From a virus, in the IMG/VR virus record IMGVR_UViG_3300042563_000350, positions 1-24,669 of that record: a DNA stretch of 24,669 nt; one strand, 5' to 3'. The translations under genes were made by a program, and so were the position numbers. The notes beneath the pieces are model-generated. The model made no database searches. It saw only the letters and a list, made by a program, of their open reading frames with translations, and was not told the DNA's origin. This document shows, one piece after another, positions 1 to 5,266 of the stretch (its first letter is position 1; every line of letters starts with the position of its first letter).

Positions 1-1
1 C

Positions 2-391
2 ACAATCAACGGCAAGGTAGGGCAAGAGCCTGAACTGCGCTACACCCAAGGAGGCATGGCAGTCTTAACATTCTCCGTTGCCGACACATACGGCAAAGAT
101 GACAAGAAGAAAACAACATGGCACAATGTCACCGTGTTCTCTAAACTTGCAGAGAATGTAGCCAACACCATTGCCAAAGGTTCAACTGTCATAGTCGTAG
201 GTCGCTACGAACAAGACGAGTTCACCAAGAAAGATGGAACCAAAGGCAAGAGCCTGAAGTTAATCGCTGATGAAGTCGGTGCGTCATGTCGTTGGAACTC
301 TTGGGTTCAAGACAACACCGAAGCAACGATGCAGCAAATCGGACAGGTATTTCCTACCGCCTCACAGGTATCAGAAGACGAGTTCTTCTAA
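2..391 (+). CDS. ssb: Single-stranded DNA-binding protein (SSB), 5' end cut by window edge
   Basis: SSB coats single-stranded DNA during phage replication and recombination. The reading frame is open from base 2, and the residues before the first internal ATG (base 56) already match the SSB OB-fold start: a GxxxxxPELRYT segment followed by VLTFSVAD. The true start therefore lies upstream of the window and the ATG at 56 is internal. The rest fits the fold: WHNVTVF, then a KGSTVIVVGRYEQDEF strand and KGKSLKLIADEVG. The protein ends in an acidic tip with terminal Phe-Phe (SEDEFF), which resembles the DDIPF tip that docks partner proteins on bacterial SSBs. The visible part is 129 residues, so the whole protein is close to the usual 150-170. 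Its stop codon shares one base with the next start (TAATG), which suggests translational coupling. Confidence 0.93.
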   Translation, partial: TINGKVGQEPELRYTQGGMAVLTFSVADTYGKDDKKKTTWHNVTVFSKLAENVANTIAKGSTVIVVGRYEQDEFTKKDGTKGKSLKLIADEVGASCRWNSWVQDNTEATMQQIGQVFPTASQVSEDEFF

Positions 392-651
392 TGTCTGACC
401 CACTGTCAATGTCATTTGATATGTGGATGGAAGTTGGCTTAAGACAGGGGTGGGTAACACCACCTCTGTGCCACACCCACGATGGGCTACCCACCACACC
501 TGATGAAGACCAATCCTTTGAGGACGGTGACGACATCTGTATCCACATCTTGCGTCTCTATGCAAACCCACAAGAGAAAGCAGACTGTGAAGAAAACCAC
601 TCGCCAACGGTATGGCGCAATCCATTCCCCGAACTTAGACCCATACCCTGA
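391..651 (+). CDS. C-x-THDG-type small actinophage protein, 86 aa
   Basis: Function unknown. The start ATG at 391 overlaps the SSB stop codon by one base, which fixes the start. The protein has a C-H-T-H-D-G motif (residues 27-32), followed by an acidic stretch and a DGDDICIHILRLY segment (about 45-57). This pattern, a Cys-x-THDG box followed by a D-D-x-C-x-H-x-x-R-x-Y box, is one I associate with small proteins common in actinobacteria and their phages; the conserved Cys/His/Asp suggest metal or nucleotide contact, but no activity is established. Its last third overlaps the likely start of the next gene in another frame. The position between SSB and WhiB fits an early regulatory or replication operon. 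The family resemblance is from memory and not searched. Confidence 0.85.
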   Translation: MSDPLSMSFDMWMEVGLRQGWVTPPLCHTHDGLPTTPDEDQSFEDGDDICIHILRLYANPQEKADCEENHSPTVWRNPFPELRPIP

Positions 652-784
652 CCAGAAATCCTGCGACCATTGCGGGACAGTAGCCCGTGCCCTTGTGGTG
701 TGGACGCATGAACAGATAGCCGACTGCGGTTGCGCTTGCCATTGGGCAAGACGACATGACTCAACGAAGAAGAAGAACAAGTGA
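587..784 (+). CDS. Small zinc-ribbon protein, about 65 aa
   Basis: Function unknown. A C-D-H-C knuckle lies near residues 25-28 and a second C-x-C pair follows about 25 residues later (DCGCACHWARR), so a single small zinc-binding fold is likely. The C-terminus is strongly basic (RRHDSTKKKNK), compatible with nucleic acid contact. The start is uncertain. I prefer GTG at 587 because a purine-rich stretch (aagagaaag) sits about 8 nt upstream and because it reduces the overlap with the previous gene; ATG at 560, 503 or 482 would add 9, 28 or 35 residues that look less protein-like. The stop overlaps the GTG start of the WhiB gene (GTGA), which supports this being a translated member of the same operon. 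Confidence 0.68.
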   Translation: MKKTTRQRYGAIHSPNLDPYPDQKSCDHCGTVARALVVWTHEQIADCGCACHWARRHDSTKKKNK

Positions 785-1050
785 AACGCTGGCAAGATGA
801 TGCGCATTGTAAAGGGTTAGATACCAATATCTTTTTCCCCGAAGTGTTCGGTGACCAGCAGAACGGAATGATATGGGAGCAGGCTAAAAGAATCTGTCGT
901 GCCTGCCCTGTCACCGATGAATGTCTTAAGTCCGAACTTTCCTTTGAGCAGGTGAGTGGCAGGCGTAACGGTATGTGGGGTGGGCTTACACCCAAGGAAC
1001 GGGAGCAGTTTGTCCGTAACCCTATGAACATACGCATGACAAAGCCCTAG
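781..1050 (+). CDS. WhiB-like [4Fe-4S] transcription regulator, 89 aa
   Basis: WhiB-like (Wbl) proteins carry a nitric-oxide- and oxygen-sensitive [4Fe-4S] cluster and act with the principal sigma factor at actinobacterial promoters. All hallmarks are present: W-x-x-x-A-x-C near the N-terminus (C10), the C-x-x-C-x5-C set (C39, C42, C48), and the turn G-M-W-G-G (residues 64-68) followed by LTPKER. The start is GTG at 781, overlapping the previous stop. The basic C-terminus (RNPMNIRMTKP) is short. Known phage examples include WhiB of mycobacteriophage TM4, which interferes with a host Wbl and causes septation defects. This gene is the best single evidence that the host is an actinobacterium. 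Targets cannot be read from the sequence; the host sigma factor or this phage's own promoters are candidates. Confidence 0.96.
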   Translation: MKRWQDDAHCKGLDTNIFFPEVFGDQQNGMIWEQAKRICRACPVTDECLKSELSFEQVSGRRNGMWGGLTPKEREQFVRNPMNIRMTKP

Positions 1051-1080
1051 CCATCGGGAAGGGGAACCGACGACTAGGGC
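1044..1080. terminator. Hairpin between convergent operons, likely bidirectional terminator
   Basis: A perfect 7-bp inverted repeat, GCCCTAG (1044-1050) and CTAGGGC (1074-1080), encloses an inner TCGG/CCGA pair (1054-1057, 1067-1070). The left arm contains the WhiB stop codon. The nearest minus-strand stop codon lies 18 bases to the right. The minus-strand product would be followed by TTTGTC, a weak U-tract; the plus side has none. Confidence 0.55.
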
Positions 1081-1097
1081 AAATCAAGTGTATCAAA

Positions 1098-1391
1098 TCA
1101 GATAAGTATTTTTCTTACCTCATACTGATACCGCCATGCTACCTCACAACTTTCCATTTGCATACGGGCTATGTCCTCTGAAGGAAACAACGAAGCCATG
1201 TTCAGGGTCTTAGTCCACTTCCACACCTCGTCCATGTCCCAACGGAAATACTTGACAGTCCTACCGCCCACCTCATAGGTGACAACCCAACGGTACGGGT
1301 CATGCACATAGTCGTCCGTTGTTTTGGGTTCACGGAACACTATCTTTTCTCCGAGGATTAACTGTCTTAAGACACGATGTAATGTCCGCAC
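1098..1391 (-). CDS. Unknown protein, 97 aa, last gene of the 3186-1098 operon
   Basis: I do not recognise this protein. It starts with GTG at 1391, which overlaps the stop codon of the upstream gene (TAGTG), so the start is well supported by coupling. It is rich in aromatic residues (YRWVVTYEV, YFRWDMDEVWKWTKT) and looks like one small globular alpha/beta domain without signal peptide or membrane segment. It is the promoter-distal gene of a six-gene operon and is followed by the hairpin at 1044-1080. Confidence 0.75.
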   Translation of the reverse strand: MRTLHRVLRQLILGEKIVFREPKTTDDYVHDPYRWVVTYEVGGRTVKYFRWDMDEVWKWTKTLNMASLFPSEDIARMQMESCEVAWRYQYEVRKILI

Positions 1392-1588
1392 TAGAACGGT
1401 TCGGCTGTCCAGTAGTTCTCGTCACGCCCGCTACACACAGGACATAAGTCAGCAGGTGACCCATGCAGGGTGTCGTAGAACCAGCCGTACTTAAACTCGC
1501 TCACTCGTGCGTCCGTTAGTGTGCCGTAGTGGTCTAGTGATGAGATGCCGTTGCACTTGTCGCATTGCAACTTGATGATTGCGCTCAT
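1391..1588 (-). CDS. Zinc-ribbon protein, 65 aa
   Basis: Two CxxC knuckles, C-D-K-C at residues 9-12 and C-P-V-C about 40 residues later (DLCPVCSGR), predict a small zinc ribbon over the whole protein. ATG at 1588 overlaps the TGA stop of the upstream gene (ATGA), so start and translation are well supported. Such ribbons in phages usually bind nucleic acids or another protein, but nothing here shows the partner. It is one of several unrelated-looking ribbon proteins in this minus-strand block. Confidence 0.82.
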   Translation of the reverse strand: MSAIIKLQCDKCNGISSLDHYGTLTDARVSEFKYGWFYDTLHGSPADLCPVCSGRDENYWTAEPF

Positions 1589-1842
1589 CGGTTGTACTCA
1601 TTGACTGAACTAATCCAGCACCAACCAGCCACACCCATGAGGATAAGGCTAAGAAGGAACGAGGACTCCAGCGTGAAGAACGAACCGAGACAGAACACGA
1701 AGCCAGAGAATGTGCGTGCCTTGTAGTTCATCTGGCGTGGTGCCTGCCCTAGCCTGTCTCTCACCGCTTGGGTACGGGTGCGTATGTCTAGTGGTTTGTC
1801 CCATGATTTTACTGCGGGGTGGTTAGGTGAATAGCGTTTCAT
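1585..1842 (-). CDS. Small protein with two membrane segments, 85 aa
   Basis: Residues from about 45 onward contain two hydrophobic stretches (FSGFVFCLGSFF and FLLSLILMGVAGWCWI) separated by TLES, which predicts a membrane hairpin with a basic cytoplasmic N-terminal half (MKRYSPNH, then RTRTQAVRDRLGQAPRQ). I chose ATG at 1842 because it overlaps the upstream stop (ATGA) and follows a strong purine-rich Shine-Dalgarno (ggagaaggaag). The protein could be an envelope-targeted early protein, for example in superinfection exclusion, or a holin-like protein. A holin role is less likely because no endolysin is adjacent. Confidence 0.8.
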   Translation of the reverse strand: MKRYSPNHPAVKSWDKPLDIRTRTQAVRDRLGQAPRQMNYKARTFSGFVFCLGSFFTLESSFLLSLILMGVAGWCWISSVNEYNR

Positions 1843-2054
1843 TCTACTTCTTCCTTCTCCCACATCTGTGGGTGTGTAATAAAGTTGCCTTCGTCTGTCA
1901 TCTCGGTAGCGAATAGTTGTTTAGTTCCGATGTACTGAACGCCTTCCATGTGGCGTACTGCCTTGACGCAAGACTGAAAGATACTTACTGCCTCATCAAA
2001 GTTTTCCACATCGGTTAGTTCATATGTCACTTGTGCTGTCACGATAATGTTCAT
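1839..2054 (-). CDS. Unknown small alpha/beta protein, 71 aa
   Basis: No family recognised. The start ATG at 2054 overlaps the stop of the previous gene (ATGA), so an upstream in-frame ATG at 2081 is not needed. The protein begins with a beta strand (NIIVTAQVTYEL), has an amphipathic helix (FDEAVSIFQSCVKAVRHM) and ends in a very acidic tail (EKEEVE). The strand-helix-strand layout resembles small ferredoxin-like folds, but this is a shape argument only. Confidence 0.8.
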   Translation of the reverse strand: MNIIVTAQVTYELTDVENFDEAVSIFQSCVKAVRHMEGVQYIGTKQLFATEMTDEGNFITHPQMWEKEEVE

Positions 2055-2341
2055 GCGCTGTACCTGTGTGTGTCGTAGCAACCCTCACAACGAGGGTCGC
2101 TGAACTCTTTGTTACCGCACACTTCATCGGGGTCTACCTCTGTCTCGCAATCCACACAGATGTGGTTGCCGTCCTCATTGGTATCCCAAACATCTTCTAT
2201 CGCTTCAACGGTGCAGGCAAAGTTGTCACCGCTACTTGGGTTCGCTTCACCGAACTCTGACCACGCCTTGTCTTGCGCATCATCTTCATTGTCTGCCTCT
2301 ACTCTTACCGAGTAGTGGAAGACCACATTGTATTCTTTCAT
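2051..2341 (-). CDS. Acidic zinc-finger protein, 96 aa
   Basis: The N-terminal half is a short beta-alpha-beta unit (YNVVFHYSVRVEADNEDDAQDKAWSEF). The C-terminal half holds four metal-type cysteines: C-V-D-C, a lone Cys in DEVCGNKEF and C-E-G-C. The N-terminal pattern, a strand followed by an acidic helix, resembles small phage and plasmid proteins of unknown role. The ATG at 2341 is preceded by a good Shine-Dalgarno (agaaggggaa, about 7 nt). A 122-base gap with several hairpins separates it from the upstream metallopeptidase gene. Confidence 0.82.
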   Translation of the reverse strand: MKEYNVVFHYSVRVEADNEDDAQDKAWSEFGEANPSSGDNFACTVEAIEDVWDTNEDGNHICVDCETEVDPDEVCGNKEFSDPRCEGCYDTHRYSA

Positions 2342-2463
2342 TTCGTATTCCCCTTCTAGGATTACCTACTGCTACACCCCTTCGGTGTTGCATGGTGGGT
2401 GGGGGAGGCTCGCACTCCCCTGCGTGGAATTGTTTTCACAACTCCCTAGTCACCCGACTCTAA
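2342..2463 (-). other. Structured intergenic leader with three hairpins
   Basis: Between the metallopeptidase stop and the next start lie three inverted repeats in 122 bases: GGA-A-TTGT/ACAA-C-TCC (2426-2445, one mismatch), GGGGAG/CTCCCC with a 7-base loop (2402-2420) and ACACC/GGTGT with a 5-base loop (2374-2388). No convincing small gene or tRNA fits here. An attenuator, a processing site or an mRNA stabiliser that uncouples the two operon halves are possible roles. Confidence 0.5.
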
Positions 2464-3186
2464 CTAAGCAACCTTCTGCTTGTCAAGTATTTCTTTTGTT
2501 GGTAGTAGCCAGTCAATCAGATGTTCCGCTTGACCTTGAATAATATAATCAACCGAGTAACCCCAAGTGCTTACCTTCGCAAACGAGATTGAACACTTCC
2601 ATCGTTTCTGCCACGCACTACGAAGGCAATGATAGAACTCTCGTGAATGGACATCACGCCTGTCACCATTGGTTTGTTTAGGTGGCACCGCACAGTGCGC
2701 CAACTCATGCGCTAATACTTCCCATACCCTGCGACTGCGTTTGATACTTTGGTCAAGGTCTACATTGACTTGAATGTGATTACCAAAACTGTATGCGTGA
2801 CCATACTGCCTGCCACGATTCTGCCCACGCACAATCTTGATGGTGGGTAGCGGTCTGCCATTGTGGTATTCCGACATCATCGCCCATATCTTTTCCGCTT
2901 CTTTGTGTATCATCTTCTTTCGTTCAGCGTCTATGCGTTGCTGTTCTTTTGCTGGTTCTAATTTCTTAGACGCTGTTATGCGTTTGGTTTTTATTTTGAT
3001 TGCCGTCTTTTGTTTTGCTTCTTGCCTTTTCTTTTCTAATGCTGGTGCCACTCGTTGAACCAACTTGCCTGTGTCTGCTGAACATGGCAAGCAGTAACGC
3101 CTTACATCATTCATTCGTGGTCTTGATGGTGCCAGTAGTCCGCTATTGCAGACCTCGCATTTCCATCTGACATTTTGTGTAGCCAT
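2464..3186 (-). CDS. Zinc-ribbon plus SprT-like HExxH metallopeptidase, 240 aa
   Basis: Domain order: N-terminal zinc ribbon (C10, C13, C32, C35), a long basic and probably coiled-coil linker (about 45-100, Lys/Glu/Gln-rich), then a zinc metallopeptidase domain with H160-E-L-A-H164 and a likely third ligand H180 in HSREF. The HExxH with a downstream H-x-x-x-F resembles SprT/SPRTN-type proteases; Spartan enzymes degrade proteins crosslinked to DNA. SprT proteins often carry the zinc ribbon at the C-terminus; here it is at the N-terminus. The start is ATG at 3186, preceded by aaaggggaaat; an in-frame ATG at 3240 lies upstream of the predicted transcription start and is rejected. It is the first gene of the operon driven by the promoter at 3231-3259. 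The substrate is unknown; a host DNA-bound protein or a defence protein is an inference. Confidence 0.88.
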   Translation of the reverse strand: MATQNVRWKCEVCNSGLLAPSRPRMNDVRRYCLPCSADTGKLVQRVAPALEKKRQEAKQKTAIKIKTKRITASKKLEPAKEQQRIDAERKKMIHKEAEKIWAMMSEYHNGRPLPTIKIVRGQNRGRQYGHAYSFGNHIQVNVDLDQSIKRSRRVWEVLAHELAHCAVPPKQTNGDRRDVHSREFYHCLRSAWQKRWKCSISFAKVSTWGYSVDYIIQGQAEHLIDWLLPTKEILDKQKVA

Positions 3187-3203
3187 TATTTCCCCTTTCT
3201 TTT

Positions 3204-3225
3204 TATCAAGCCCTTCAACTTGATA
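3204..3225 (-). promoter_or_regulatory. 5'-end hairpin of the metallopeptidase mRNA
   Basis: A perfect 7-bp stem, TATCAAG (3204-3210) and CTTGATA (3219-3225), with an 8-base loop sits at the predicted transcription start and ends 17 bases before the start codon, just upstream of the Shine-Dalgarno. It could protect the 5' end from decay. Confidence 0.5.
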
Positions 3226-3229
3226 TCCC

Positions 3230-3244
3230 AACTGTAACACAGTT
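3230..3244. promoter_or_regulatory. Operator-like palindrome over the -10 of P5
   Basis: AACTGT-AAC-ACAGTT (plus strand) is a perfect 6+3+6 inverted repeat that covers the whole -10 hexamer. Related 13-bp palindromes occur in the other four minus-strand promoters (4409-4421, 5578-5590, 6642-6654, degenerate at 6732-6744), with the plus-strand form ASYGT-N3-ACRST in most copies. The position over or beside the RNA polymerase hexamers suggests a repressor site. Confidence 0.6.
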
Positions 3245-3259
3245 CATGTTACTTGTCAA
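3231..3259 (-). promoter_or_regulatory. Promoter P5, TTGACA-17-TACAGT
   Basis: On the minus strand a perfect -35 TTGACA (3259-3254) is followed by a 17-bp spacer and -10 TACAGT (3236-3231). The predicted start near 3224 gives a leader of about 38 nt to the metallopeptidase ATG. Unlike the other four promoters it has no TGTGA-N6-TCACA site upstream. Confidence 0.8.
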
Positions 3260-3296
3260 GTCTTTTATTTTCCTTGCCCCGTAAGGCTTAGATTGT

Positions 3297-3322
3297 TTGC
3301 ACACTACAACTATAATTTATAG
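3297..3322. repeat. Paired-palindrome element, copy 1 (operon 3' end)
   Basis: Two adjacent palindromes, TTGCA-CAC-TACAA (3297-3309) and CTATAA-T-TTATAG (3310-3322), lie right after the stop codon at 3327 that ends the 4355-3327 operon. Copy 2 at 4484-4509 matches 22 of 26 bases, and the differences keep both palindromes almost intact (one G-U type change). A transcription end, RNA processing site or protein-binding pair is possible. Confidence 0.6.
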
Positions 3323-3326
3323 GTAG

Positions 3327-3491
3327 TCACACCATCATGCTCAAGTCAGGACGGATAACCCGTTCCACCCTGATGTCCTTACACCCAGCAACAACCCAGT
3401 CAGTAGCAACTACCACCGCCTCGTTCCATGAGAGGTAGAAGTCGTGGACTTGTGTGTCCCCTACCCATACCGTGTACTTCTGTGTACTCAT
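3327..3491 (-). CDS. Unknown small protein, 54 aa
   Basis: No family recognised. The ATG at 3491 overlaps the upstream stop (ATGA) and follows a consensus Shine-Dalgarno AGGAGG about 9 nt upstream, so an in-frame ATG at 3518 is rejected. The protein begins YTVWVGDTQVHDFYLSWNEA and looks like a small beta-alpha-beta domain of the type that follows the pattern strand, acidic turn, helix, strand. It ends the 4355-3327 operon; its 3' end abuts the paired-palindrome element. Confidence 0.78.
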   Translation of the reverse strand: MSTQKYTVWVGDTQVHDFYLSWNEAVVVATDWVVAGCKDIRVERVIRPDLSMMV

Positions 3492-3619
3492 GACTTGACC
3501 TCCTCTTGTTCTTCGCAAGTGGCGAGCATCGCCCCGACAATTTCTTCCTTCGTTGCGGACATAGGTAGCGTCACCGTTGGTGAGTCAAACCCAATCCCCA
3601 TAATTACTATCTCGCCCAT
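3488..3619 (-). CDS. Unknown very small protein, 43 aa
   Basis: This gene fills what would otherwise be a 130-base gap. ATG at 3619 lies two bases after the upstream stop codon and its TGA overlaps the next ATG (ATGA), so both ends are set by operon packing. The product begins MGEIVIMGIGFDSPTVTLPM and ends in a helix rich in Glu (KEEIVGAMLATCEEQEEVKS). No motif is recognised. The internal Shine-Dalgarno of the downstream gene (AGGAGG) lies within its last codons. Confidence 0.7.
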   Translation of the reverse strand: MGEIVIMGIGFDSPTVTLPMSATKEEIVGAMLATCEEQEEVKS

Positions 3620-3621
3620 GT

Positions 3622-4137
3622 CTATGCCACCACTTCTTCAACGATGCTGTCGTAATACTGTTTGGCATCTCGCAAGGTACCAAGCAGACTGATAAATGCT
3701 TCCATGTCTCCGACCACCATCGTCTGATAATAACCATGACGGTTCACATCTTCTATCCTTAGCCCAAGAGATAAAGATTTGCACACCTCGGCAAAATCTT
3801 CCGTAAGTTGTTTCTTTTTTTGTACGGTATCTAACCGTTCAAGTTCCCACTTATCTTTCTGTTCGTGATATTCAACGATGGACTTGTACGCTGTTGTCGT
3901 TAGGTACCTAGCCAACACCCGTTCTGCTCTACCCTTCCTGTCGTTGTAGGAATAGTTGATGATGTCCACCCACATACGGTCAGGCTTCTTGTCCCACTTG
4001 CTGTACCCTGTGCGTCCTGTCTCGGTATGAAACCCGACAACCACACACTCGGCTTGTGATGTGCCCTCGTACCTTCGGTACATGAACACTTGTTCTTTGT
4101 TCTTAGACCATTCGGTCAAGACTTCTTTTGTTTGCAT
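3622..4137 (-). CDS. Unknown protein, 171 aa
   Basis: I do not recognise a family. The product is charged and largely helical: an N-terminal beta-rich part (VFMYRRYEGTSQAECVVVGF, then RMWVDIINYSY), a central helix with coiled-coil-like charge pattern (SIVEYHEQKDKWELERLDTVQKKKQ) and a C-terminal helical part (GDMEAFISLLGTLRDAKQYYDSIVEEVVA). No signal peptide or membrane segment is seen. The ATG at 4137 follows the upstream stop by five bases. It is the second gene of the operon driven by promoter P1. Coiled-coil content suggests a protein partner. Confidence 0.85.
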   Translation of the reverse strand: MQTKEVLTEWSKNKEQVFMYRRYEGTSQAECVVVGFHTETGRTGYSKWDKKPDRMWVDIINYSYNDRKGRAERVLARYLTTTAYKSIVEYHEQKDKWELERLDTVQKKKQLTEDFAEVCKSLSLGLRIEDVNRHGYYQTMVVGDMEAFISLLGTLRDAKQYYDSIVEEVVA

Positions 4138-4142
4138 TTTGT

Positions 4143-4355
4143 TTACCCTTCTACTTCTTCAATGGTCACAAAGTTTTCGTCATGTTCAGTAGCACGAGCA
4201 GTTATTGCTTGGGGCAAGTCATCAAAATCTCGCTCAAGTCTTTCCTGATTATGTTGATACTTGTCAATGAAACTTTGCGCTTCTTCTTTACTGGTGAAAT
4301 CCCAGCCTGTGTATTTGATGCCATATGTAATGGTCACCTTGTATTGTGTTGTCAT
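4143..4355 (-). CDS. Unknown small protein, 70 aa, first gene of P1 operon
   Basis: Function unknown. It is a small strand-helix-strand protein: YKVTITYGIKYTGWDFTSKE, a helix (EEAQSFIDKYQHNQERLERDF) and an acidic end (NFVTIEEVEG). The start ATG at 4355 is preceded by the leader ctgaagggggatacaaa, which closely matches the leaders of the genes at 5533 and 6413 (ctgaagggg box followed by an A/C-rich stretch). As the promoter-proximal gene behind a consensus promoter with a near-ideal Shine-Dalgarno it should be made in large amount early. Confidence 0.83.
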   Translation of the reverse strand: MTTQYKVTITYGIKYTGWDFTSKEEAQSFIDKYQHNQERLERDFDDLPQAITARATEHDENFVTIEEVEG

Positions 4356-4398
4356 TTTGTATCCCCCTTCAGAGATTGTTTTTGTTTTGTTATGTATA

Positions 4399-4427
4399 AC
4401 TCTATCATACTGTTAGACGGTTGTCAA
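4399..4427 (-). promoter_or_regulatory. Promoter P1, TTGACA-17-TAGAGT
   Basis: Minus-strand -35 TTGACA (4427-4422), 17-bp spacer and -10 TAGAGT (4404-4399). Within the spacer lies the imperfect palindrome ACTGT-TAG-ACGGT (4409-4421, plus strand). Predicted start near 4392 gives a short A/C-rich, unstructured leader to the gene at 4355. A CRP-type site lies exactly 11 bp upstream of the -35. Confidence 0.85.
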
Positions 4428-4437
4428 GAGTATTCTT

Positions 4438-4453
4438 TGTGACTTTCGTCACA
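4438..4453. promoter_or_regulatory. CRP/GlxR-type operator upstream of P1
   Basis: TGTGACTTTCGTCACA is a perfect match to the TGTGA-N6-TCACA consensus bound by CRP-family regulators, including actinobacterial CRP and GlxR. Its centre is about 53 bp upstream of the predicted start of P1. As minus-strand RNA it would also form a 5-bp stem with a GAAA tetraloop, so an RNA role is a weaker alternative. Confidence 0.7.
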
Positions 4454-4462
4454 CTCACTCAA

Positions 4463-4478
4463 TGTTTCCCGTGAAACA
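4463..4478. promoter_or_regulatory. parS-like ParB-binding site
   Basis: TGTTTCCCGTGAAACA differs at one central base from the bacterial chromosomal parS consensus TGTTTCACGTGAAACA (15 of 16). The palindrome extends by one more base pair outward on the left (A4462/T4479). No ParA or ParB gene is in the window, so host ParB or a phage ParB encoded elsewhere would be the ligand. A simple hairpin role is the alternative, but no U-tract follows it. Confidence 0.55.
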
Positions 4479-4483
4479 TCTAC

Positions 4484-4509
4484 TTGTATAGTACAACTAT
4501 AAATTATAG
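4484..4509. repeat. Paired-palindrome element, copy 2 (operon 3' end)
   Basis: TTGTA-TAG-TACAA (4484-4496) abuts CTATAA-A-TTATAG (4497-4509). The second palindrome contains the stop codon of the gene ending at 4504, the last of the P2 operon. It matches copy 1 (3297-3322) at 22 of 26 bases, including a 19-base block with one difference. Confidence 0.6.
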
Positions 4510-4761
4510 GCTATCCTTCGTATGTCTCGGCGTGGTCACCTTCTCGCTGTATAGTTCTCCGATAATCCCACTGAGTCGCCCTATCTCGCTGTTCATGGTG
4601 TTCACAAGTGCCACAAGATTAGTCGCCCCTGATACTGATAGGCGCATTACTTCGGGTGTCCGATACCCCAAGTGATTATCTATGCCCCATAAAAGCAGGC
4701 TCTCATCTAGTCGCAGTAGTGCGCTGTCTAGGTACTGTTGTTCTGTTGGTTGTGTTGTCAT
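4504..4761 (-). CDS. Unknown helical protein, 85 aa
   Basis: No family recognised. The product is predicted mostly helical, with a leucine-rich N-terminal half (YLDSALLRLDESLLLWG) and a second helix in the C-terminal half (TNLVALVNTMNSEIGRLSGI). ATG at 4761 lies three bases after the upstream stop and is preceded by gagggatag, a good Shine-Dalgarno. Its TAA stop lies inside the paired-palindrome element, which suggests that this marks the end of the transcript. Confidence 0.8.
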   Translation of the reverse strand: MTTQPTEQQYLDSALLRLDESLLLWGIDNHLGYRTPEVMRLSVSGATNLVALVNTMNSEIGRLSGIIGELYSEKVTTPRHTKDSL

Positions 4762-4764
4762 GAC

Positions 4765-5067
4765 CTATCCCTCACAACTCATAAGTTCTGTAATCCAGTC
4801 CTCAACTTGCTGTGGATGGTCTGCCCATTCCTTCAACGCATCACCTAAGTAGTCTGCCTCTAGATAACCGAGCCGTACATCGTGGCTCATTGTCTCCCCG
4901 TAGTTGTCCTCTGACCACCCGATAATGTCTAGCATTAGATTGAATGGGCGTTGTGCGTGGTCGTAGTTCAGTGACCACTCAAATAGAGCCTTTACTTCTG
5001 TTGGGTGCCACTTGGTTTCGTCCTCTAAGAACTCCCAGATATCTTGTGCTTGTGTCTCTGCACTCAT
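4765..5067 (-). CDS. Unknown acidic protein, 100 aa
   Basis: No family recognised. It is acidic and aromatic (IWEFLEDETKWHPTEVKALFEWSLNY) with a second helical part rich in Asp/Glu (YLEADYLGDALKEWADHPQQVEDWITEL). Such strongly acidic early phage proteins can be DNA mimics or inhibitors of host DNA-binding proteins, but there is no direct evidence for that here. ATG at 5067 overlaps the upstream stop codon (ATGA). Confidence 0.82.
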   Translation of the reverse strand: MSAETQAQDIWEFLEDETKWHPTEVKALFEWSLNYDHAQRPFNLMLDIIGWSEDNYGETMSHDVRLGYLEADYLGDALKEWADHPQQVEDWITELMSCEG

Positions 5068-5264
5068 GCGCCCATCTCCTCACAGAATGAATCTTCTAGG
5101 TATTTTAGGTTCGTGTGAATGGTTACTTGCCCGTCCTCGTCAATGCTTACGGTGGCATTAGGTGCCCCCACATTGGCAAGTGCTGTTAGCAGTTCTGATA
5201 GTTGTATCATGTTGCCAATGATGTTTTCTCGTGACGCTCTTGCGTGCTCTGTTTCTGTTGTCAT
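5064..5264 (-). CDS. Unknown small protein, 66 aa
   Basis: Function unknown. The start ATG at 5264 lies two bases after the upstream stop and a Shine-Dalgarno (gaagaggc) overlaps the end of that gene; an in-frame ATG at 5300 would overlap far into the upstream gene and is rejected. The N-terminal two thirds are a helix (ENIIGNMIQLSELLTALANV), followed by a beta hairpin (ATVSIDEDGQVTIHTN). The C-terminus overlaps the next start by four bases. Confidence 0.78.
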   Translation of the reverse strand: MTTETEHARASRENIIGNMIQLSELLTALANVGAPNATVSIDEDGQVTIHTNLKYLEDSFCEEMGA

Positions 5265-5266
5265 TT

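Noticed and set aside
558-1037. 159-residue open frame on the minus strand
   Set aside because: Overlaps the WhiB-like gene, whose motifs are unambiguous, and the zinc-ribbon gene.
2342-2463. tRNA in the hairpin-rich gap
   Set aside because: Stems do not form a cloverleaf and no T-loop GGTTCRA sequence is present on either strand.
4463-4478. Noc-binding site instead of parS
   Set aside because: ATTTCCCGGGAAAT agrees less well than the parS consensus; the TGT and ACA ends fit parS.
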